Source: Desulfatitalea sp.
Lineage (GTDB): Bacteria > Desulfobacterota > Desulfobacteria > Desulfobacterales > Desulfosarcinaceae
Assembly: GCA_013041835.1 (NCBI GenBank)
Contig: JABDRH010000086.1
Coordinates: 1-9,680 of the forward strand
DNA length: 9,680 nt
Direction: 5' to 3'
Below are positions 5,798 to 9,680 of this stretch, piece after piece (position 1 is the first letter of the stretch; each line of letters starts with the position of its first letter). A program made the translations under genes and the position numbers. The notes beneath the pieces were generated by a model. It was given only the letters and a program-made list of their open reading frames with translations, ran no database searches and was not told the DNA's origin.

Positions 5798-7177
5798 ATG
5801 TCAATGCCCATGAAAGAAACGCCCCCTTCCATTCTGATTGTCGACGACGATCAAAACGTCTTGCAAGTGCTGGAGGCGCGACTTCTATCCTCCGGGTTCA
5901 CCATACTCAAGGCCGAAAACGGTTCAGATGCCCTGCGGCAACTAAAAGAAACCAAGATCGACCTGATGATTTCCGATATGAAAATGCCGGGGATGAGCGG
6001 CATGGAAGTCATGACCAAGGCGCGCTTGCTAAATCCGGGCCTGCCCATCATTTTTCTGACCGCTTACGGTACGATTCCGGACGCGGTCAAGGCGGTAAAA
6101 GCCGGCGCCGTAGACTACCTGGCAAAACCGTTTGACGGCCGTGAATTGGTGTTCAAGCTGCGTAAGGTGCTGGAAAGCACCCCGCGTATCGCGGACAGAT
6201 CTGAAGACGATAGTCTGCTCAACGACATGCACATCGCCACCAGCCCCAAAATGAAGGCGCTTTACAGCCTGGTGCGAAAAGTGTCGCACAGCGATGTGAA
6301 TGTCCTTATCCTGGGAGACAGCGGTGTCGGCAAGGAGCGCATCGCGCGCATGATTCATCAGTTGAGCAGCCGGTCAAGTCAGCCGTTTGTGGTGGTCGAT
6401 TGCGGCAGCACACCTGCCAGTTTGTTGGAGAGCGAGCTGTTCGGTCATGTGCGCGGCGCATTTACCCATGCGGTGAACGACAAGCGCGGGTTGATTGAAA
6501 CCGCCGACAAGGGCACGCTTTTTCTGGACGAAATCGGCAACATCTCACCGGAAATGCAAGTGAGGCTGCTGCGGTTTTTGGAGGATCGAAAGATTCGCCG
6601 CATCGGCGATCTGAAGGAAAACGCCGTCAATTGCAGGGTTTTGGCGGCCACCAATTCAGACTTGTCCAATGACATTAAAAACGGCCGGTTTCGCGAAGAT
6701 CTCTATTACCGCCTGCGCGTGGTCACATTATTCGTTCCCAAATTAAGCGAGCGCAAGGAGGATATTCCTGTCCTGGCCCAATATTTCGTCGATGACTATG
6801 TCCGCAAAAACGGTGTGCGACCGGTCCGATTGCCCGTGGAGACCATTGAATATCTGTGCAACTACCCCTGGCAGGGAAACGTGCGTGAACTGAAAAATGC
6901 CATCGAGGCGGGGATCGTCCTGTGCCATGGCAACACGCTGCGGCCCCAGGACATGCATCTGTCGGGGCTACCGGCCATATCCATGACCTTTGATGACGCA
7001 CCCGATTCATTCTCTTTGGAAGATACGGAACGGCACGCCATTATCAGGGCCCTCAAACAGGCCGGCGGCGTTCAGAAGGAGGCTGCCAACTTACTGGGGA
7101 TCAGCCGCCGCGCCATCCATTACAAGATCAAAAAATATGAGATCGATACAGCCGGCCTGCGCAATCAGAACGTCTGA
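5798..7177 (+). CDS. qseF-like: QseF/GlrR-like NtrC-family sigma54-activating response regulator
   Basis: Using the ATG at 5798 the protein has 459 aa. The receiver domain (1-125) has acidic D16-D18, phosphoacceptor D60 in 'SDMKMPGMSG', T88 and K110. The AAA+ domain has Walker A 'GDSGVGKE' (173-180), the sigma54-contact loop as GAFTHA (220-225) instead of GAFTGA, Walker B 'GTLFLDEIGN' (D244-E245) and 'FREDLYYRLRVV'. The C-terminal Fis-type helix-turn-helix includes 'VQKEAANLLGISRRAIHYKI'. Length and order resemble E. coli QseF/GlrR (444 aa). It should be phosphorylated by the kinase at 3437 and drive sigma54 promoters by ATP hydrolysis. A GTG at 5735, almost abutting the lipoprotein stop, would add 21 residues of non-domain sequence, so I prefer 5798 although its ribosome site is weak. 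The GAFTHA change may alter sigma54 engagement. Confidence 0.9.
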   Translation: MSMPMKETPPSILIVDDDQNVLQVLEARLLSSGFTILKAENGSDALRQLKETKIDLMISDMKMPGMSGMEVMTKARLLNPGLPIIFLTAYGTIPDAVKAVKAGAVDYLAKPFDGRELVFKLRKVLESTPRIADRSEDDSLLNDMHIATSPKMKALYSLVRKVSHSDVNVLILGDSGVGKERIARMIHQLSSRSSQPFVVVDCGSTPASLLESELFGHVRGAFTHAVNDKRGLIETADKGTLFLDEIGNISPEMQVRLLRFLEDRKIRRIGDLKENAVNCRVLAATNSDLSNDIKNGRFREDLYYRLRVVTLFVPKLSERKEDIPVLAQYFVDDYVRKNGVRPVRLPVETIEYLCNYPWQGNVRELKNAIEAGIVLCHGNTLRPQDMHLSGLPAISMTFDDAPDSFSLEDTERHAIIRALKQAGGVQKEAANLLGISRRAIHYKIKKYEIDTAGLRNQNV

Positions 7178-7280
7178 GATCGCCCGCCGGGAGCGGACAC
7201 CCATGTGCCGGATCGGGCTCGCGCATCAATAAGTTTTCCATTTGTCAGCGGCGGCCAAAAAGCCAAGCGCACGACCTTGT

Positions 7281-7305
7281 GTCGCAGGTGCATGCATGCT
7301 GCGAC
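7281..7305. repeat. 7-bp inverted repeat between regulator and sigma operon
   Basis: GTCGCAG (7281-7287) and CTGCGAC (7299-7305) are perfect inverted arms around an 11-nt spacer that itself contains the palindrome TGCATGCA. The site lies 103 nt after the regulator stop and 71 nt before the small membrane ORF. The short TGTTTG that follows is too weak to call an intrinsic terminator. An operator or mRNA-end hairpin are both possible. Confidence 0.4.
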
Positions 7306-7376
7306 TGTTTGTAACTCAATTGCCTGGAGCGTCTCTTTGCGTGTTGAATCCAAAATACCACTGCTCGGAGGTTGGC

Positions 7377-7466
7377 ATGAAAGAAGTCCTGATATTGCTC
7401 GCGGTTATTGTCGGCTGGTATGTGCTACAGGCGTATATCCTGCCCAAAATGGGCGTGTCCACCTGA
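7377..7466 (+). CDS. Very short single-pass membrane protein, possibly recoded at its TGA
   Basis: A 29-codon ORF starting with ATG behind an excellent ribosome site (CGGAGG, 5 nt spacing). The peptide starts M-K-E and has one membrane helix, 'VLILLAVIVGWYVLQAYI' (about residues 4-21), followed by 'LPKMGVST' and TGA at 7464-7466. I recall short Desulfobacterota proteins of this build that continue after G-V-x-T with a Cys-x4-Cys pair, but cannot verify this here. If TGA is read as selenocysteine, the protein would be 58 aa, with the Sec-M-R-D-A-Cys pair just outside the helix, ending at 7551-7553. It sits 37 nt upstream of the ECF sigma gene and is probably co-transcribed with it. As a terminated 29-aa peptide it would be a bare membrane anchor with no visible function. 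Confidence 0.6.
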   Translation: MKEVLILLAVIVGWYVLQAYILPKMGVST

Positions 7467-7553
7467 ATGAGAGATGCCTGTCAGGTGACACGCAAAGATC
7501 GAAATGACCACCGTATCAACCCGCCCGCCGGCGACGAACGACCCGGACCATGA
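7464..7553 (+). other. Candidate selenocysteine recoding region with SECIS-like hairpin
   Basis: The TGA at 7464-7466 is followed in frame by 28 sense codons, then TGA at 7551. Directly after the first TGA the RNA can fold: T7475-C7477 with G7492-A7494 (3 bp), a C-C mismatch (7478/7491), then TGTC (7479-7482) with GACA (7487-7490) closed by the loop AGGT (7483-7486). The loop begins 16 nt after TGA. In the E. coli fdhF SECIS the AGGU-containing loop begins about 17-18 nt after UGA, and the loop G and U contact SelB. The usual bulged U is not obvious here. The decoded pair would be Sec-x4-Cys. This is an inference; selenocysteine machinery is not in the window. Confidence 0.4.
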
Positions 7554-8118
7554 ACTGATCGAGGGCATCCGCAACGGCGGACAAGAGCTGTTTTCAGATC
7601 TGGTTTCTCGCTACCAACGCGCTTTGTACAACTTTGGCATGAAGATGTGTGGCGAGCCGGGCGATGCGGAGGATTTGGTTCAGGAAACGTTTCTTAATGT
7701 TTTCAAATATCTGCCGGGATTCCGCCAGGAGACCAAGTTCAAAAACTGGTTATACCGCATCGCCGCCAGCGTTTGCATCAAAAAACGGCGCAGGTCCAAA
7801 TTCGCGCCTAAGCGTGAACTGTCACTGGAGGAGTTTCTGCCGGCCGATGAAGCTGCCGTGCAAACCCAAGTGCCGCAGTGGGCCGCCATGCCCTTGGACC
7901 AGGTGCTGAACGAAGAGCTTGGGCGCCAACTGAAAACAGCCATACTCGATTTGCCGGAAAAGTATCGGGTGGTGCTTGTCCTGAGGGACATTGAGGGCTT
8001 TTCCACGGAAGAAACCGCACAGATCCTCAACCTGACCCCATCCAATGTCAAAGTGCGGTTGCACCGGGCGCGGCTTTTTTTGCGGGATCGTCTTAGAGGC
8101 TACTTCAGTGATGAATGA
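7504..8118 (+). CDS. ECF (RpoE-type) RNA polymerase sigma factor
   Basis: A 204-aa group-4 sigma factor. Region 2 covers about residues 30-95 with 'LVSRYQRALYNFGMKM', 'GDAEDLVQETFLNVFKYL' and 'FKNWLYRIAASVCIKKRRR', which contact core polymerase and the -10 element. A variable linker (about 100-135) leads to region 4 (about 138-195: 'ILDLPEKYRVVLVLRDIEGF', 'STEETAQILNL', 'SNVKVRLHRARLFLRDRL'), the -35-reading helix-turn-helix. All expected segments are present and the length is normal. It overlaps the next gene by 8 nt, and that gene encodes a zinc-finger anti-sigma factor, so the sigma factor is presumably held inactive by it. The start has no clear ribosome site and follows the small membrane ORF closely, which suggests translational coupling. 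Target promoters are not evident in the window. Confidence 0.92.
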   Translation: MTTVSTRPPATNDPDHELIEGIRNGGQELFSDLVSRYQRALYNFGMKMCGEPGDAEDLVQETFLNVFKYLPGFRQETKFKNWLYRIAASVCIKKRRRSKFAPKRELSLEEFLPADEAAVQTQVPQWAAMPLDQVLNEELGRQLKTAILDLPEKYRVVLVLRDIEGFSTEETAQILNLTPSNVKVRLHRARLFLRDRLRGYFSDE

Positions 8119-8392
8119 ACCTAAACACCTTTCACAACGGCACTGTTTGGAGATGTTCGCGCGTTTGTCCGAGTATGTGGACCACGAAACGGCGTCTGAC
8201 GTGGAACGTCGCATCGATTCGCACCTTGCGCACTGCCCAGCCTGCCGGGTCTGCCTGGCGACGCTTCAGCGTACCATTGCATTGTGCAAAGGGACGGATG
8301 TCGCCCGCCTGCCCGACGATGTGGCCCAACGCCTGAAACAAATGGCGCAGAAGCTTCAAAACCAGGCCGGCGCCATTCATCGTGGCGGATAA
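8111..8392 (+). CDS. Soluble zinc-finger (ZAS) anti-sigma factor
   Basis: A 93-aa protein starting at the ATG that overlaps the sigma stop (ATGAATGA). The N-terminal helix 'CLEMFARLSEYVDHE' and the H-x3-C-x2-C signature in 'HLAHCPACRVC' are typical of ZAS anti-sigma domains; the histidine and cysteines bind zinc and in some relatives sense thiol oxidation. No transmembrane segment follows, so it acts in the cytosol rather than by membrane proteolysis. The rest (about residues 60-93) is a helical tail. Overlap and order after the ECF sigma gene identify its partner: it should bind and inactivate that sigma factor. An earlier in-frame start at 8045 would lie deep in the sigma gene and adds non-family sequence, so it is rejected. 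Confidence 0.88.
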   Translation: MNEPKHLSQRHCLEMFARLSEYVDHETASDVERRIDSHLAHCPACRVCLATLQRTIALCKGTDVARLPDDVAQRLKQMAQKLQNQAGAIHRGG

Positions 8393-8424
8393 GGGGGGCG
8401 TGCAAAAACAGGTTCAGCATTCAG

Positions 8425-8441
8425 AGCCCTAAGGGGGGGCT
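8425..8441. terminator. Possible short hairpin between convergent genes
   Basis: AGCCC (8425-8429) and GGGCT (8437-8441) form a 5-bp stem between the ends of the anti-sigma gene and the convergent peptidase gene, whose stop it overlaps. There is no good T-tract on either side, so termination by this element is only a suggestion based on position. Confidence 0.3.
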
Positions 8442-9680
8442 ATATCGTTTGAAGCGTCAATGGCCTGTCGCCAAGTTTTCGGTTGGCGGCTTCAAGCTGC
8501 TCATGGCCTGAAATCACCACGGTTGCACTGGTGTCGCGTGCATTGCCAAAATAGTTGGCGGCCGCGTCCAGCACTTGTGCTTTGGTAACCTTGAGCAACT
8601 GCGCCTTATGCGCGCGGCGCGCCTCGTCGGACAATCCCACCACAAGTCGCATGAAGGCTCTACGGGCTGCCGGACCCGGCGGATCGGGCTTGTCGATTTC
8701 CGAGCATACTTGCAAGATGGCCTCATGGATGTTTTCATCCGTGAGGGGTGCCGAAGCCGTGTAGGCGGCTGTCGCGGCGTAGACGTTCAGCGTCTGAACG
8801 ATGTGCGGGTCGCGGTAAGAGGCCAGGCTGAACATGCCATTTTCAGGATTATACAGGGCAAAACCGCCGTAGGCGCCGCCTTTCTCACGGATTTCACGGT
8901 GCAGGTAATGGGATCGCAACAATTTGGCCAATACGGAGAGGACCGGGGCGTCCGGATGCCCCAGGCGGATCGTCGGCAGGGTCTGGGCCACGAAAGCCAC
9001 CGCCGATGAGGTTGACCACCCTTCATACGGCAGCGCCGCATCCAGTTTAAGATCCAATGGTGCAAAATTCATATTGGCGTGTGGCCCTTGAAAATCACCT
9101 AACACCGGGCTTTGGGAAATGCGCTTGGCGGCCGCATCAACCGTATCCGCTTCGCCGATGGCGGCCATCACCAGGTTGTCGGAGGTGAATACCGCTTTGC
9201 CGATGGCCGCCAGGTCCACGGCCAGTTTGTCAATCCGGTCGTCATTCATTTCATTGCTGAATTGGCGGATGGTACGAATCTGGTGCACACCGCTCCACAT
9301 TTCCGATAAGGCCGCGGCGGGTGAAAAATGACGCGCTGAAAGGGAGATGGCCAGCCGGTGTCCGTTATGTATGATCATGGCCTCCAAAGCGGAACGGTAT
9401 TCACCGATCAACTGCTTCAAGCGGGCTGAATCACCGAAGTCCACTTGCCCGATCAACTCCTCGACAATGGCATACATGGGATCGATATTGCGCGTGAGGC
9501 ATTTGGCCGTGACTTGGATCAGGGGCAAGCAACCCTGCCCGGTTTTGCCGTACCGCATCCGTGCCTGGGCATTGAGACCCAAACCGCCGGTGACCGCGTC
9601 GATCCGTCGGGCCACTTGCATATAGTCACTGCTCCGGGTGCCTATTTTTGAAAAGGCGTAGCAGAAAAATGGCACCCATG
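8440..9680 (-). CDS. M16C peptidase (PreP/Cym1-like), C-terminal part
   Basis: The reading frame enters from the right edge (codon W just before a GTG at 9675) and ends with TAG at 8440-8442. The sequence corresponds to the second half of presequence-protease-type M16C metallopeptidases. Visible landmarks are 'VPFFCYAFSKIGT' and 'YMQVARRIDAVTGGLGLNAQ' at the start of the third domain. The fourth domain has 'SSAVAFVAQTLPT', 'LAKLLRSHYLHREIREKGGA' and 'GAYGGFALYNPENGMFSLAS'. The R/Y-containing 'REKGGAYG' element helps bind substrate in this family. The catalytic HXXEH motif belongs to the N-terminal half, outside the window. Such enzymes degrade unfolded peptides and signal or presequence fragments. 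The GTG at 9675 should not be taken as the true start, because homology continues through it. It is convergent with the anti-sigma gene and not in that operon. Confidence 0.9.
   Translation of the reverse strand, partial: WVPFFCYAFSKIGTRSSDYMQVARRIDAVTGGLGLNAQARMRYGKTGQGCLPLIQVTAKCLTRNIDPMYAIVEELIGQVDFGDSARLKQLIGEYRSALEAMIIHNGHRLAISLSARHFSPAAALSEMWSGVHQIRTIRQFSNEMNDDRIDKLAVDLAAIGKAVFTSDNLVMAAIGEADTVDAAAKRISQSPVLGDFQGPHANMNFAPLDLKLDAALPYEGWSTSSAVAFVAQTLPTIRLGHPDAPVLSVLAKLLRSHYLHREIREKGGAYGGFALYNPENGMFSLASYRDPHIVQTLNVYAATAAYTASAPLTDENIHEAILQVCSEIDKPDPPGPAARRAFMRLVVGLSDEARRAHKAQLLKVTKAQVLDAAANYFGNARDTSATVVISGHEQLEAANRKLGDRPLTLQTI

Noticed and set aside
7310..7336. ECF-type autoregulatory promoter (TGTAAC ... 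GTCT)
   Set aside because: The spacer is about two bases shorter than usual for AAC...GTC promoters, and neither element is a strong match.
7324..7341. Sigma54-like CTGGAGCG...TTTGC upstream of the small membrane ORF and sigma gene
   Set aside because: TTGC is present, but the GG-GC spacing is one base too long. Spacing is very strict for sigma54, so this is recorded only as a near miss.
7205..7507. Plus-strand 100-aa frame between the regulator and sigma genes
   Set aside because: No ribosome site or domain features; it overlaps the better supported 29-codon membrane ORF in another frame.

Overview
The window looks like chromosomal DNA of a sulfate-reducer-type bacterium in the Desulfobacterota (Desulfobacterales-like). 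This is inferred from protein style, not from a marker gene. The clues are a PAS domain with the 'C-W-x-L-V-H-G-T-D-x-P-P-x-x-C-P' signature, a secreted protein with a choice-of-anchor-U-type domain and a 'CFI' tail, and a tiny protein rich in 'ERRSG/DRR' blocks. I see no RNA genes, insertion sequences, CRISPR arrays or phage genes.

Layout. Bases 1-1268 (minus strand) hold a signalling cluster driven from a good sigma70-type promoter at 1327-1356. First comes a 139-aa protein built from two copies of one helical motif, then a shortened receiver-domain protein 1 nt downstream, then the N-terminal part of a PAS protein that runs off the left edge. Bases 1412-3103 (minus strand) hold a 60-aa 'DRR/ERRSG' protein followed by a large exported protein. 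Bases 3104-3436 form a gene-free divergent region containing two perfect 12-bp palindromes.

Bases 3437-7177 (plus strand) carry a three-gene set with the same order and architecture as enterobacterial qseE-qseG-qseF (glrK-yfhG-glrR): a membrane histidine kinase, a coiled-coil lipoprotein, and an NtrC-type AAA+ response regulator. The regulator carries GAFTHA where GAFTGA is usual. The expected circuit is that the lipoprotein and kinase sense an envelope signal and the regulator activates sigma54 promoters. No convincing sigma54 promoter was found inside the window.

Bases 7377-8392 (plus strand) carry a very short membrane protein, an ECF sigma factor and its soluble zinc-finger anti-sigma factor, closely packed. 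The short membrane ORF ends in a TGA that is followed in frame by a U-x4-C-like context and a SECIS-like hairpin with an AGGU loop. It is therefore a candidate selenoprotein whose readthrough would run into the sigma gene. This is the most interesting observation in the window. From 8440 to the right edge (minus strand) is the C-terminal part of an M16C (PreP/Cym1-like) peptidase, convergent with the anti-sigma gene.
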